Of a stretch of DNA of 64,000 bases, positions 16,078 through 25,580 are shown one piece after another (positions within the stretch are counted from its first letter, which is position 1; every line of letters begins with the position of its first letter). Origin of the DNA: Streptomyces sp. FIT100 (GTDB lineage Bacteria > Actinomycetota > Actinomycetes > Streptomycetales > Streptomycetaceae); NCBI RefSeq assembly GCF_024584805.1, contig NZ_CP075715.1, positions 4,350,526 to 4,414,525 on the forward strand, written 5' to 3'. The notes under the pieces were generated by a model. The model made no database searches and was not told where the DNA came from. It saw nothing but the letters and a program-made list of their open reading frames with translations. A program made the translations under genes and the position numbers.

Positions 16078-18033
16078 TCAGTCCTCCGAAGCCGCCGACG
16101 GCAGCTTGGACTGGATGAGATCCATCACGGAGGAGTCGGTCAGGGTGGTGACGTCACCGAGCTGACGGTTCTCCGCGACATCGCGCAGCAGCCGGCGCAT
16201 GATCTTGCCGGAGCGGGTCTTGGGCAGCTCGGCCACCGGCAGGATCCGCTTGGGCTTGGCGATCGGGCCCAGCGTGGTGGCCACGTGGTTGCGCAGATCC
16301 GCGACGAGGTCGGCGTCCTCGCTCGCCGTGCCGCGCAGGATCACGAACGCCACGATCGCCTGTCCCGTCGTCTCGTCCGCCGCGCCGACGACCGCCGCCT
16401 CGGCGACCTTCGGGTGGGAGACGAGCGCGGACTCGACCTCGGTCGTCGAGATGTTGTGCCCGGAGACGAGCATCACGTCGTCGACCCGGCCCAGCAGCCA
16501 GATGTCGCCGTCGTCGTCCCTCTTCGCGCCGTCCCCGGCGAAGTACCTGCCCTCGAAACGGGACCAGTACGTGTCGATGAAGCGCTGGTCGTCGCCCCAG
16601 ATGGTGCGGAGCATCGACGGCCACGGCTCGGTGAGGACGAGGTAACCGCCGCCGCCGTTGGGCACCTCGTTGGCCTCGTCGTCGACGACGGTCGCGGAGA
16701 TACCGGGCAGCGGGCGCTGCGCGGAGCCCGGCTTGGTCTCGGTGACGCCCGGCAGCGGCGAGATCATCATCGCGCCGGTCTCGGTCTGCCACCAGGTGTC
16801 CACGATGGGGGTGCTGCCGCCGCCGATGTGCTCCCGGTACCAGACCCAGGCCTCGGGGTTGATCGGCTCACCGACCGAGCCGAGGACGCGCAGGCTGGAG
16901 AGGTCGAACTTGGCGGGGATGTCGTCCCCCCACTTCATGAACGTGCGGATCGCGGTCGGCGCCGTGTAGAGGATCGTGACGCCGTACTTCTGGACGATCT
17001 CCCAGAAGCGGCCCTGGTGCGGGGTGTCGGGTGTGCCCTCGTAGATCACCTGCGTGGCGCCGTTGGCCAGCGGTCCGTACACGATGTAGGAGTGGCCGGT
17101 CACCCAGCCGATGTCGGCGGTGCACCAGTAGACATCGGTCTCGGGCTTGAGGTCGAAGACGGCGTGGTGGGTGTAGGCCGCCTGGGTGAGGTAGCCGCCG
17201 GAGGTGTGCAGGATGCCCTTCGGCTTACCCGTCGTACCGGACGTGTAGAGGATGAAGAGCGGCTGCTCCGCCTCGAACGCCTCGGGGGTGTGCTCGGGGG
17301 ACTGGCGGGAGACGATCTCGTCCCACCACACGTCCCGGCCCTCGGTCCAGGCCACCTCCTGGCCGGTGCGGCGCACGACGAGCACGTGCTGCACGCGGTC
17401 GACCCGGTTGATCGCCTCGTCGACGGCGGGCTTGAGCGCCGAGGGCTTGCCCCGCCGGTAGCCGCCGTCCGCGGTGATGACGAGCTTGGCGTCGGCGTCC
17501 GCGATACGGGTGGCGATGGCGTCGGCGGAGAAGCCGCCGAAGACCACCGAGTGCGCGGCGCCGATGCGGGCGCACGCGAGCATGGCGATGACGGCCTCGG
17601 GGATCATCGGCAGGTAGACCGCCACCCGGTCGCCCTTGGTGACGCCCAGCTCCGTCAGGGCGTTGGCCGCCTTGGAGACCTCGTCCTTCAGCTCGGCGTA
17701 CGTGATGGCGCGGCTGTCGCCGGGCTCGCCCTCGAAGTGGATGGCGACGCGGTCACCGAGGCCGGCCTCGACATGACGGTCCACGCAGTTGTACGCGACG
17801 TTGAGCGCGCCGTCGGCGAACCATTTGGCGAAGGGCGGGTTCGACCAGTCGAGGGTCTCGGTCGGCTCGGTGGCCCAGGTGAGCCGCCGGGCCTGCTCGG
17901 CCCAGAAGCCAAGCCTGTCCGCCTCGGCCTGCTCATACGCCTCAGCCGTGACATTGGCGTTCGCGGCCAGCTCGGCCGGAGGCGCGAACCTCCGCTCTTC
18001 CTTGAGCAGGTTGGCCAGGCTTTCGTTGCTCAC
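16078..18033 (-). CDS. acsA: Acetyl-CoA synthetase (AMP-forming)
   Basis: 651 residues, the usual full length. It makes acetyl-CoA from acetate, ATP and CoA through acetyl-AMP. YTSGTTGKPKG is the P-loop-like A3 motif, WWQTETGAMM the A5 motif and YFAGDGAKRDDDGDIWLLGR the hinge. PKTRSGKIMRR near the C-terminus contains the catalytic lysine that is acetylated in homologues to switch the enzyme off. GTG start at 18033 with AGGGAGA upstream. Confidence 0.96.
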   Translation of the reverse strand: MSNESLANLLKEERRFAPPAELAANANVTAEAYEQAEADRLGFWAEQARRLTWATEPTETLDWSNPPFAKWFADGALNVAYNCVDRHVEAGLGDRVAIHFEGEPGDSRAITYAELKDEVSKAANALTELGVTKGDRVAVYLPMIPEAVIAMLACARIGAAHSVVFGGFSADAIATRIADADAKLVITADGGYRRGKPSALKPAVDEAINRVDRVQHVLVVRRTGQEVAWTEGRDVWWDEIVSRQSPEHTPEAFEAEQPLFILYTSGTTGKPKGILHTSGGYLTQAAYTHHAVFDLKPETDVYWCTADIGWVTGHSYIVYGPLANGATQVIYEGTPDTPHQGRFWEIVQKYGVTILYTAPTAIRTFMKWGDDIPAKFDLSSLRVLGSVGEPINPEAWVWYREHIGGGSTPIVDTWWQTETGAMMISPLPGVTETKPGSAQRPLPGISATVVDDEANEVPNGGGGYLVLTEPWPSMLRTIWGDDQRFIDTYWSRFEGRYFAGDGAKRDDDGDIWLLGRVDDVMLVSGHNISTTEVESALVSHPKVAEAAVVGAADETTGQAIVAFVILRGTASEDADLVADLRNHVATTLGPIAKPKRILPVAELPKTRSGKIMRRLLRDVAENRQLGDVTTLTDSSVMDLIQSKLPSAASED

Positions 18034-18417
18034 GACATCTCCCTTTCCCAGGGCGTCCTATGTGCCTATGTGTCCCAGGCCATAGCTCATCAGTCAGATG
18101 CCCGGGTGACAAGAGCCTTCGGGGAATTGGTTTAGACCTGTGTGGTGCGGGCGCCGCTGTGGAATCCGGTGGGCTCGACCGGTCCCTCCTCCCCGAGCGG
18201 TGAGGAGGAGGGACCATACGTATTCACGGATGCCGCGCCCGGCCGGTTCAGGGCGCGGCAGCACAGGCCGGCTTTCGTCGGCTCGGGCTGTGCTCTGGTC
18301 GGGTGCACGCTCTCTTTGCGCCCAGACCCAGAGCAGGGGCCCCTGCCCAGCCCAGTCCCAGCCCAGGCCCTGCCCAGCCCAGGGCCCAGGCCCCGGTCGG
18401 GTCAGGCCCCGGTCGGG
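18034..18417. other. Intergenic region upstream of acsA
   Basis: About 380 bases. It holds the acsA promoter side, a strong hairpin (18181-18215) and a C/G-rich stretch of imperfect repeats of ccagcccagg and ggtcgggtcaggcccc types (18352-18425). No gene is supported. Confidence 0.5.
18181..18215 (-). terminator. Hairpin between the SulP fusion gene and acsA
   Basis: The arm ggtccctcctcc (18181-18192) is perfectly complementary to ggaggagggacc (18204-18215). It is placed to end SulP-carbonic anhydrase transcription before acsA. There is no U-tract. Confidence 0.65.
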
Positions 18418-20856
18418 TCAGGCCAATGTGTTCTCCAGCGCCGGCGGCCCGGGCGTGACCCGGTCGAAGACCTCCTCGGCGCCGCCGGCCTTCGCATCAT
18501 CCGCCAGCAGGTACGCCTGCGCTTCGCCGACGTGGAAGTACATCCCGTGCAGTTGCAGACGGCCTTCGGCCAGTCTGCGGGCCACCGCCTCGTGGGCCCG
18601 CAGATGCTCCAGCTGCTGGACCACGTTGGTCAGGCAGAGCTGCTCCACCGCGTCGGCGGGCAGCCGTCCGGAGATTCTCGCCGAGGAGTGATGACGGGAG
18701 CGCATCCGGTCGAGGCTGGGCTGTGCGTGGCGCAGCCATCGCTGCAGCGGCGTCCGGGGTGCGTCCTTGCCCTTGCCCTTGTCCTCGTCGTCGTCGCTCT
18801 GGATGCCGTTGAGCAGTGCCTGCATGGCACCGCAGCCGGAGTGGCCGCAGACGGTGATCGAGTCGACCTCCAGTACGTCCACGGCGTACTCGATCGCGGC
18901 GGCGACCGAGTCGTCTCCGCTCTCCGCTCCCGGCCTGGGCACGAGATTCCCCACATTGCGCACGGTGAAGAGGTCGCCGGGGCCGCTTGCCGTGATCATG
19001 CTCGTGACGAGGCGGGAGTCGGCACAGGTCAGGAACAGGTGAGAGGGGCGCTGGCCCTCGCGGGCCAGCCGCGCCAGCTCGTCGCGCACCAGCGGTGCGG
19101 TGTTGCGCTGGAAGGAGCTGATTCCGCTGGCCAGTTGGTGCAGATGCTTGCCGTGCTGCCGATGCCGCTGGCGCTGTCCGGGCGACGTGGTGGCCGGATG
19201 CTCCTGGCAGTGGTGATTGCGCCAGGGTGTCCAGGGCCGGCAGCAGGCGTGCGACTCGGAGGCGGGCTCGGCGATCCGGCCCCCGGAGCGCCCGGTGAAG
19301 ACGGCCGTACCGCCGTGGGCCTCATGGCCCGCCTGCCAGTCGTGCAGCGCTTCGTAGGCCGCGTGGTCCATGAAGGAGCCGTCCAGCTCCACCACGGTGT
19401 CCGCGTCGTGCGGCACTTTGCTGAGCACGCGGCTCAGCCGGGGCACGGCCAGGAACGTCAACTGGCCCCGCACCCGGACCCGATAGGTCCCGTCGCGCTC
19501 CTCGACGGTGATCCGCGTCCTGGTCAGCCGGTGCAGTGCGACGGCGACCGCGACGGCGACCCCGATGGCCACGCCTTCCAGGACACCGGTGAGCACCACC
19601 GCCGCCATGGTCGCCGCGTACACGAGCATTTCGCGGTTCCGCCGCACGCTGCGCAGATGCGTGATGTTGACCATCTGGACGCCCACGACCATCACCAGGG
19701 CCGCCAGGGTGGCCAGCGGGATCAGATCGAGCACCGGCACGAGCAACAGCGCGGCCAGAGCGACCCACAGGCCGTGGAGCATGGTCGACTGCCGGCTGAC
19801 GGCGCCGGCGGCCACATTGGCGGAGCTGCGCACGGCGACCCCGGTGACCGGCAGCCCGCCGAGTGCGCCGGAGACGATGTTGGCCGCGCCCTGCCCTCTC
19901 AGCTCCCGGTCGAGGTTGGCGCGCGGGATGCGGACCGCGGGCTTCTTGCGTGCCGCGACCAGCTTGTCGACCGCCACGGCGGACAGCAGTGACTCCACGC
20001 TGCCGACCAGTGTGATGGTCAGGACCGCGGCCAGGAGGCCCAGCACCGGTCCGTCGGGAAGCTCGGGCAGGGCGTGGCTCTGCCAGGACGGAAGGTCGAC
20101 CCGGGGCAGCCTGAGCCCGGCAGTCGCGGCCAGCGCGGTCGCGAGGGCCGCGGCCGCCAGCGCGGCCGGGATCGTCCGTACGGCTCTGCCGGTCCGCCCC
20201 GGGAGGCGTGGCCAGGCGAGCAGCACGGCGATGGTCAGGGCGCTGACGGAGAGCGCGGCGGGGTGCAGATTGGCCAGTTGGCCCGGAAGCCCGAGCACAT
20301 TGTCGATCGCGGAGCTCTGCGGCGTGCCGCCGAGGACGATGTGCAGCTGTGCGAGCGCGATCGTCACGCCGATACCGGCGAGCATGCCGTGCACGATCGC
20401 CGGACTGACGGCCAGCGCCGAGCGGGCCACCCGCAGCATGGACAGCACCAGCTGGGCCAGGCCCGCAAGCACCGTGATGGCGCAGGTGGTCCGCCATCCG
20501 TACTGCTGGATCAGATCCGCCGTCACCACCGTGAGCCCGGCCGCCGGTCCGCTGACCTGGAGCGGCGCCCCGCCCAGCGTGCCGACGACGATCCCGCCGA
20601 TCGCCGCCGCCACCAGACCCGCCTGCAGCGGCGCACCTGTGGCCAGGGCGATACCAAGGGAGAGCGGCAGCGCGATCAGAAAGACGGTGATGGACGCGGT
20701 CGCATCAGCACCGTTGATCCGGAGCCGGAAGCCTGTGCCGCTCCCGCCTCCGCGGTCGGGCCCGCCGCGGGAGCGGAACCGGGACCGGGATCCGTCGGGC
20801 TCGTCGCGGTCGTGGTGCTGCTGGTCGTTCGTGCGATGGGGGACGCAGGCAGGCAT
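18418..20856 (-). CDS. SulP-family anion transporter fused to a beta-carbonic anhydrase
   Basis: 812 residues. About eleven membrane helices of the SulP fold (roughly 50-430) are followed by a STAS-like domain (about 445-530), a linker rich in His, Gln and Arg, and a complete beta-carbonic anhydrase. The anhydrase zinc ligands are visible as Cys611 with Asp613 (TCADSR) and His672/Cys675 (CGHSGCGAM). The fusion suggests bicarbonate uptake or CO2/bicarbonate balance rather than sulfate transport (inference from other SulP-CA fusions). The ATG at 20856 was chosen, with GGAGGAGACGGG upstream; a longer in-frame start at 20916 exists. Confidence 0.92.
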   Translation of the reverse strand: MPACVPHRTNDQQHHDRDEPDGSRSRFRSRGGPDRGGGSGTGFRLRINGADATASITVFLIALPLSLGIALATGAPLQAGLVAAAIGGIVVGTLGGAPLQVSGPAAGLTVVTADLIQQYGWRTTCAITVLAGLAQLVLSMLRVARSALAVSPAIVHGMLAGIGVTIALAQLHIVLGGTPQSSAIDNVLGLPGQLANLHPAALSVSALTIAVLLAWPRLPGRTGRAVRTIPAALAAAALATALAATAGLRLPRVDLPSWQSHALPELPDGPVLGLLAAVLTITLVGSVESLLSAVAVDKLVAARKKPAVRIPRANLDRELRGQGAANIVSGALGGLPVTGVAVRSSANVAAGAVSRQSTMLHGLWVALAALLLVPVLDLIPLATLAALVMVVGVQMVNITHLRSVRRNREMLVYAATMAAVVLTGVLEGVAIGVAVAVAVALHRLTRTRITVEERDGTYRVRVRGQLTFLAVPRLSRVLSKVPHDADTVVELDGSFMDHAAYEALHDWQAGHEAHGGTAVFTGRSGGRIAEPASESHACCRPWTPWRNHHCQEHPATTSPGQRQRHRQHGKHLHQLASGISSFQRNTAPLVRDELARLAREGQRPSHLFLTCADSRLVTSMITASGPGDLFTVRNVGNLVPRPGAESGDDSVAAAIEYAVDVLEVDSITVCGHSGCGAMQALLNGIQSDDDEDKGKGKDAPRTPLQRWLRHAQPSLDRMRSRHHSSARISGRLPADAVEQLCLTNVVQQLEHLRAHEAVARRLAEGRLQLHGMYFHVGEAQAYLLADDAKAGGAEEVFDRVTPGPPALENTLA

Positions 20857-21208
20857 GTTCCCGTCTCCTCCGGGGCGGCGCGGTCGCGGAATGTGGGGGT
20901 CGCGGCCGTGGGTCACGGCGTACAGCGGCGGGATGTTGGGACTGGCGGGATGTTGGGACTGGAGTCTCGACGCGCCTCGGCTGGTGAGGGAGTCTCAACT
21001 CTCGGTAAATGGATCGTAATGCAGAGTAAAGACTGCGGCATGATTTTCGGGGCAAATAGGGCAACTCTTCACCCGTTCTGGTGATTAATCATTTCGGCTC
21101 GGCCTGTCACCCCCTCCCCTCTTCGTTGCGGCGCGAGTCTGTGCGCACTCGCCGTCGTATCGGCCGATAAGCCGCAGATCACTCCACATGAGGGAAGAGG
21201 TGGACGGA
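20857..21208. other. AT-richer divergent intergenic region with a 17-bp direct repeat
   Basis: About 350 bases between divergent genes. gggatgttgggactgg occurs twice in tandem (20930-20962). The stretch 20990-21100 is clearly AT-richer than its surroundings, as expected for promoters. No gene seen. Confidence 0.5.
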
Positions 21209-22495
21209 ATGCCGGCCAGCACGAGGAAGCTCGCCGTCGGTGCCGCCGGCACGGCGCTCGCCGTGGGGATCGCGAGCTGCGCCGGTGGTTCCGGTTCCCT
21301 TCCCCAGCAGGGTCCGCAGGGCGCCAACGCCGTGATCCGCCTCATCGGCGACGGCTCCACCGCCTACACCGGAAACCAGCCCGGAGTGCCCAGGCCCGAA
21401 CGGCTGAAGCCGGGTCAGAAGCCCCCGCAGTTCGTGGTCTTCTCCTGGGACGGCGCGGGCGAGGACAGCCAGAAGCTCTTCTCGCGCTTCCGGAAGCTGG
21501 GCAGGAAGCACGGCGCGACGATGACCTACTTCCTCAGCGGCGTCTACCTGCTGCCCGAGGACAAGGCCGGGGAGTACGAGCCGCCCCGGCACGCACCCGG
21601 CAGCTCCGAAATCGGCTTCAACGACACCCAAGGGATCAAGGCCACCGTGCGCGAGCTGCGCCAGGCCTGGCTCGAAGGCAACGAGATCGGCACCCACTTC
21701 AACGGACACTTCTGCGGTGCGGACGGCGGCGTCGGCAGCTGGTCGGTCAGGGACTGGAAGAGCGAGATCAGCCAGGCCAAGTCCTTTGTGAAGCACTGGA
21801 AGACGAACACGGAGCTGACCTCGGAACCGCCGCTGCCCTTCGACTACGACAAGGAGCTCATCGGCGGCCGCACTCCCTGCCTGGAGGGACGCGAGAACTT
21901 TCTGAAGGCCGCGAGCGAGCTGGGCTTCCGCTACGACGCCAGCGGCACCGGCGAACAGGTCTGGCCCGACAAGGAACGGGGCATGTGGGAATTCTCGCTC
22001 CAGATGATCCCGGTCCCCGGCCGCGCCTTCGAATCCCTCGCCATGGACTACAACTTCATGGTCAACCAGTCGGGAACGAGCAAGGGCGACCCCACCATGC
22101 ACCGGTACTGGGGCGACCAGATGCGCAACGGCCTGATCCAGGGCTTCGAGCGGGCGTACTCCGGAAACCGCGCCCCCATGATCATCGGCAACCACTTCGA
22201 GTCCTGGAACGGCGGTGCGTACATGCGCGCCGTCGAGGAGACCGTCGGGGTGGTCTGTGCGAGGCCGGAGACCCGGTGCGTCTCGTTCCGGCAGCTCGCC
22301 GACTGGCTCGACGCCCAGGACCCGAAGGTCCTGGCGAAGCTGCGTAGGCTCCCGGTCGGTCAGGCGCCCGGGCAGGGCTGGGAGGCATTCATCACCCCCC
22401 AGCCCGCGAAGCCCGCCGCGAAGCCCGCCGCGAAGTCCGCTGTGGAGCCGGCCACGAAGCCCGCCGAGAAGAGCAAGCACGCGAACTCCGCTTAG
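21209..22495 (+). CDS. Secreted lipoprotein with a NodB-like polysaccharide deacetylase fold
   Basis: 428 residues. A signal peptide ends in a lipobox-like IAS-Cys24, so the protein is probably lipid-anchored outside the membrane. FVVFSWDGAGED (Asp81) and GTHFNGH (His163, His167) fit the catalytic aspartate and His-x3-His metal pair of NodB-type deacetylases. The C-terminus is a Lys/Ala/Pro repeat of PAAK units, probably a cell-wall-spanning linker. Substrate unknown; cell wall glycan is plausible. The ATG at 21209, behind agaggtgga, was preferred to one at 21188. Confidence 0.82.
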   Translation: MPASTRKLAVGAAGTALAVGIASCAGGSGSLPQQGPQGANAVIRLIGDGSTAYTGNQPGVPRPERLKPGQKPPQFVVFSWDGAGEDSQKLFSRFRKLGRKHGATMTYFLSGVYLLPEDKAGEYEPPRHAPGSSEIGFNDTQGIKATVRELRQAWLEGNEIGTHFNGHFCGADGGVGSWSVRDWKSEISQAKSFVKHWKTNTELTSEPPLPFDYDKELIGGRTPCLEGRENFLKAASELGFRYDASGTGEQVWPDKERGMWEFSLQMIPVPGRAFESLAMDYNFMVNQSGTSKGDPTMHRYWGDQMRNGLIQGFERAYSGNRAPMIIGNHFESWNGGAYMRAVEETVGVVCARPETRCVSFRQLADWLDAQDPKVLAKLRRLPVGQAPGQGWEAFITPQPAKPAAKPAAKSAVEPATKPAEKSKHANSA

Positions 22496-22498
22496 GCC

Positions 22499-22550
22499 GC
22501 CCGGTCAAGCCGGTCAAGCCGGTCAAGCAGGTCAGGCCGGTCAGGCCGGT
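22499..22550. repeat. Tandem repeat of ccggtcaag/ccggtcagg
   Basis: About five to six units of nine bases lie between the convergent lipoprotein and CooC-like genes and reach into the last codons of the latter. Confidence 0.6.
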
Positions 22551-23542
22551 TGTGGAGCGCCGGCCTCCAGGGTCCGTTCGCCGAGCACGAAGGCGGGGTC
22601 GATCTGTGCCGCCAGGTCGGCCCCCGTCTTCGCGTTCCCCCAGCTCTCCGCGTTCTTCAGGTGGAAGTGCACCATCTGCTGTGTGTAGCGCTCCCAGTCG
22701 CGGCGCCCGTACGACGCGCCCGCAGCGTCCTGGAGCGTGCGCAGCGCCGCGAGGTTGGACTCCTCCAGCAGGCCGAACCGCGGCGGGCGGCCCTTCTCCA
22801 TGGCCCGCACCCAGTCCGAGTGCCCGACCGCGACCAGCAGGTCCTCGCCCACCTGTTCACGCAGGAACTCCAGATCGTCCTCGCCCTGCACCTTGTTCCC
22901 GACGACCTTCAGCGAGACGCCGAAGTCCCGTGCGTACTCCTTGTACTGCCGGTAGACGGAAACACCCTTACGGGTCGGCTCGGCGACGAGGAACGTCATG
23001 TCGAAGCGCGTGAACATCCCGGACGCGAACGAGTCCGAGCCGGCCGTCATGTCGACCACGACGTACTCGTCCGGACCGTCGACGAGATGGTTGAGGCACA
23101 GCTCCACCGCTCCCACCTTGGAGTGGTAGCAGGCCACGCCCAGATCCGACTCGGTGAACGGTCCGGTCGCCATCAGCCGGATCTCGCCGTCGTCCAGCCG
23201 GACCGTCCGGGCGCAGGCGTCGTAGACCGCGTTGTCCTCGCGCACGCGCAGCAGTCGTGACCCCTCACCCGGAGGGGTGGTCTTGATCATCGTCTCGGCG
23301 GACGCGATCCGGGGATTCGTGCCGCGCAGATAGTCCTTGATGAGGGGGAGGTGCGCGCCCATCGCGGGCAGCGCCGCCGCCTCGTCCTCGTCGAGTCCGA
23401 GTGCCGTGCCCAGGTGCTGGTTGATGTCGGCGTCCACCGCGACGACATGGGCCCGCTGTGCGGCGAGGTGGCGGATGAAGAGTGAGGACAGCGTGGTCTT
23501 GCCGCTGCCGCCCTTCCCTACGAAAGCGATCTTCATGTTCAC
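22541..23542 (-). CDS. CooC/MinD-like P-loop ATPase
   Basis: 333 residues starting MNMKIAFVGKGGSGKTT, a deviant Walker A with the signature lysine. VVAVDADINQHLG and VVDMTAGSDSFASGMFTRFDMTFLVAEPTRKG are the switch segments. CooC proteins insert nickel in carbon monoxide dehydrogenase, but no such enzyme is in the window, so the role is open. The gene is convergent with the lipoprotein gene; the 45-base gap is filled by ccggtcaag-type repeats. Confidence 0.85.
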   Translation of the reverse strand: MNMKIAFVGKGGSGKTTLSSLFIRHLAAQRAHVVAVDADINQHLGTALGLDEDEAAALPAMGAHLPLIKDYLRGTNPRIASAETMIKTTPPGEGSRLLRVREDNAVYDACARTVRLDDGEIRLMATGPFTESDLGVACYHSKVGAVELCLNHLVDGPDEYVVVDMTAGSDSFASGMFTRFDMTFLVAEPTRKGVSVYRQYKEYARDFGVSLKVVGNKVQGEDDLEFLREQVGEDLLVAVGHSDWVRAMEKGRPPRFGLLEESNLAALRTLQDAAGASYGRRDWERYTQQMVHFHLKNAESWGNAKTGADLAAQIDPAFVLGERTLEAGAPQPA

Positions 23543-23638
23543 GTAGGTTAGTGCCGTGATCGCGCCGGGGGCTCGGGATGCGTGAAGAAGACCACTCCAT
23601 CGTGGGGTCTGCCCCTCGGACGCGTAGCCTCCCTACTT

Positions 23639-24463
23639 ATGAGTACGAACGCCTCTGACCCCCTGGCCGCACTGGGCGCACTGCCCGGCGTCGCGGATGC
23701 CGTCGACTCCGTACGCAAGGCCGTCGACCGGGTCTACGGGCACCGGGTCATGCGACGCCGCGCCAACGAGGTGGCGTCGGAGGCCGCACTGCGCGGAGCC
23801 CGGGCTTCCGCGGCGCTCTCCGGGGCCGACTGGGCGCTGGAAGAGGTGCGCCGACGCACCGATTTCGGCGGCGAGGGGGAGGCCCCCACCGTCGGCGCGG
23901 CGCTGCGGCTGACCGCCGAGGCAGGCCAGTTGCTGTCCATCTGGCGCCAGTCACCCCTGCGGGTGCTGGCCCGGCTGCACCTGGTGGCGGCGGGCGGTGC
24001 GGCACCGGACGACACGGTCGGCCGGCCCCGCCTCGTGGGTGAGAAGGTCGACGAGCCGCTGATCGAGGCGCCGCTCCCGGATGCCGACGAGGTGGCGGGA
24101 CGGCTGGACGGGCTCTCCGGGCTGGTCATCGCGGGCAGTTCGGCCCCGGCGCTGGTGATCGCCTCCGTCGTGCACGGAGAACTGCTCGCACTGCGCCCGT
24201 TCTCCTCGTCCAACGGACTGGTCGCCAGGGCCGCCGAGCGCATCGTCCTGGTCGGCAGCGGCCTCGATCCCAAGTCGATCTGCCCGGCCGAGGTCGGGCA
24301 CGCGGAACTCGGCCGCGCGGCGTACGTCGCCGCCTTCGACGGATATCTGTCGGGGAGCCCGGAGGGGATGGCTGCCTGGATCGCGCACTGCGGCCGCGCC
24401 GTCGAGCTGGGCGTTCGCGAATCGACGGCGGTCTGCGAGGCGTTGCAGCGGGGCGCCGCCTAG
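23639..24463 (+). CDS. Fic-fold protein with a destroyed active-site motif
   Basis: 274 residues, often labelled oxidoreductase in Streptomyces genomes. The segment HGELLALRPFSSSNGLVARAAERI at 179-202 lines up with the Fic motif HxFx(D/E)GNGRxxR. However, the catalytic His is Arg186, the Asp/Glu and first Gly are Ser190 and Ser191, and the first Arg is Leu194; Phe188, Asn192, Gly193 and Arg197 remain. AMP-transfer activity is therefore unlikely, and a binding or scaffold role is possible. Its TAG stop lies inside the CCTAGG target of the IS element that follows directly. Confidence 0.72.
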   Translation: MSTNASDPLAALGALPGVADAVDSVRKAVDRVYGHRVMRRRANEVASEAALRGARASAALSGADWALEEVRRRTDFGGEGEAPTVGAALRLTAEAGQLLSIWRQSPLRVLARLHLVAAGGAAPDDTVGRPRLVGEKVDEPLIEAPLPDADEVAGRLDGLSGLVIAGSSAPALVIASVVHGELLALRPFSSSNGLVARAAERIVLVGSGLDPKSICPAEVGHAELGRAAYVAAFDGYLSGSPEGMAAWIAHCGRAVELGVRESTAVCEALQRGAA

Positions 24464-24464
24464 G

Positions 24465-25575
24465 TGTACTGCCCAGCCAGGTTGGTCGAGTTTGTGTGAC
24501 GACACGGTCTGAATCTGTGAGATGGGGAAGGCCTCCGGTTGTGGAGTGGAGCTGTCGAGGAACCGCTCCGCCAACCAGGAGGCCTTCGTGTCTCACGCTA
24601 ACGCTGCTTTGACTCCCCGTGCCCGTCTTCGGCTGGCGCGTCTGATTGTCGATGACGGCTGGCCGGTCGCCCGTGCGGCCGAACGCTACGACGTGTCCTG
24701 GCCGACCGCCAAGCGGTGGGCCGACCGTTACGCCGAGTCCGGGCCGGTGGCGATGGCTGACCGGTCCTCCCGGCCGCACCGCAGTCCTGCCCGAACACCG
24801 CAGCCGCTGGTCCGCAAGATCGTGCACCTGCGCTGGAAGCAACGTCTGGGCCCGGTCCAGATCGCCGGACGGCTGGGCATGCCCGCCTCCACCGTCCACG
24901 CAGTCCTGACCCGCTGCCGGATCAACCGCCTGTCCCACATCGACCGCGCCACCGGCGAGCCGGTCCGCCGCTACGAGCACGATCATCCCGGCGCAATGCT
25001 CCACATCGACGTCAAGAAGCTCGGGAACGTGCCCGACGGCGGCGGCTGGCGCTACGTCGGACGCGTCCAGGGCCGCAAGAACCGTGCCGCAACACCCGAC
25101 AAGCCCCGCAACAAGTACCGAGGACCGCTACTGGGAACCGCGTTCGTCCACACCGTCATCGACGACCATTCCCGCGTCGCCTACGCCGAGATCCGCGACG
25201 ACGAGATGGCCGCCACCGCGGTCGACGTCCTGCGGCGCGCGGTAGCCTGGTTCGCCGCCCGAGGGGTGACCATCGAGCGGGTCCTCACCGACAACGGCTC
25301 GGCCTACCGCTCCCGGCACTGGACACAAGCCTGCACCGAGCTCGGCATCACACCGAAGAAGACCCGCCCCTACCGGCCACAGACCAACGGCAAGGTCGAA
25401 CGCTTCCACCGCACCCTCGCCGACGGCTGGGCCCTCGGCCGCTTCTACCCCAGCGAATCAGCCCGCCGTAAAGCCCTGCCAGCCTGGCTCCATCACTACA
25501 ATCACCACCGCCCCCACACCGCGACCGGCGGCAAACCACCCATCACCAGGTTGACCAACGTCCCCAGGCAATACA
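24465..25575 (+). mobile_element. IS481-family insertion sequence, intact, with CCTAGG target duplication
   Basis: About 1.11 kb. The left end TGTACTGCCCAGCCAGGTTGGTC and the right end (read inward) TGTATTGCCTGGGGACGTTGGTC match at 17 of 23 positions. Both sides are flanked by CCTAGG (24459-24464 and 25576-25581). This agrees with the NCTAGN target preference known for IS481. One transposase gene fills it. The inverted repeats, target duplication and open frame all argue for recent insertion. Confidence 0.88.
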
Positions 25576-25580
25576 CCTAG
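24588..25580 (+). CDS. IS481-family DDE transposase
   Basis: 330 residues starting with GTG behind AGGAGG. An N-terminal HTH (LVRLIVDDGWPVARAAERYDVS-like, about 15-55) is followed by a second HTH (QIAGRLGMPASTVHAVL) and the rve integrase core. The DDE triad is Asp141 (LHIDVKKLG), Asp235 (VLTDNGSAY) and Glu271 (NGKVERFHRT). The frame is intact. Its stop codon TAG (25578-25580) is not part of the element but of the flanking CCTAGG target. Confidence 0.93.
   Translation: MSHANAALTPRARLRLARLIVDDGWPVARAAERYDVSWPTAKRWADRYAESGPVAMADRSSRPHRSPARTPQPLVRKIVHLRWKQRLGPVQIAGRLGMPASTVHAVLTRCRINRLSHIDRATGEPVRRYEHDHPGAMLHIDVKKLGNVPDGGGWRYVGRVQGRKNRAATPDKPRNKYRGPLLGTAFVHTVIDDHSRVAYAEIRDDEMAATAVDVLRRAVAWFAARGVTIERVLTDNGSAYRSRHWTQACTELGITPKKTRPYRPQTNGKVERFHRTLADGWALGRFYPSESARRKALPAWLHHYNHHRPHTATGGKPPITRLTNVPRQYT

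Noticed and set aside
15961..18135. A 724-codon plus-strand frame opposite acsA
   Set aside because: acsA on the minus strand is full length with all catalytic motifs; the plus frame is its shadow.
22541..23542. Assignment of the CooC-like ATPase to carbon monoxide dehydrogenase maturation
   Set aside because: No CODH genes are in the window; only the ATPase family can be supported.
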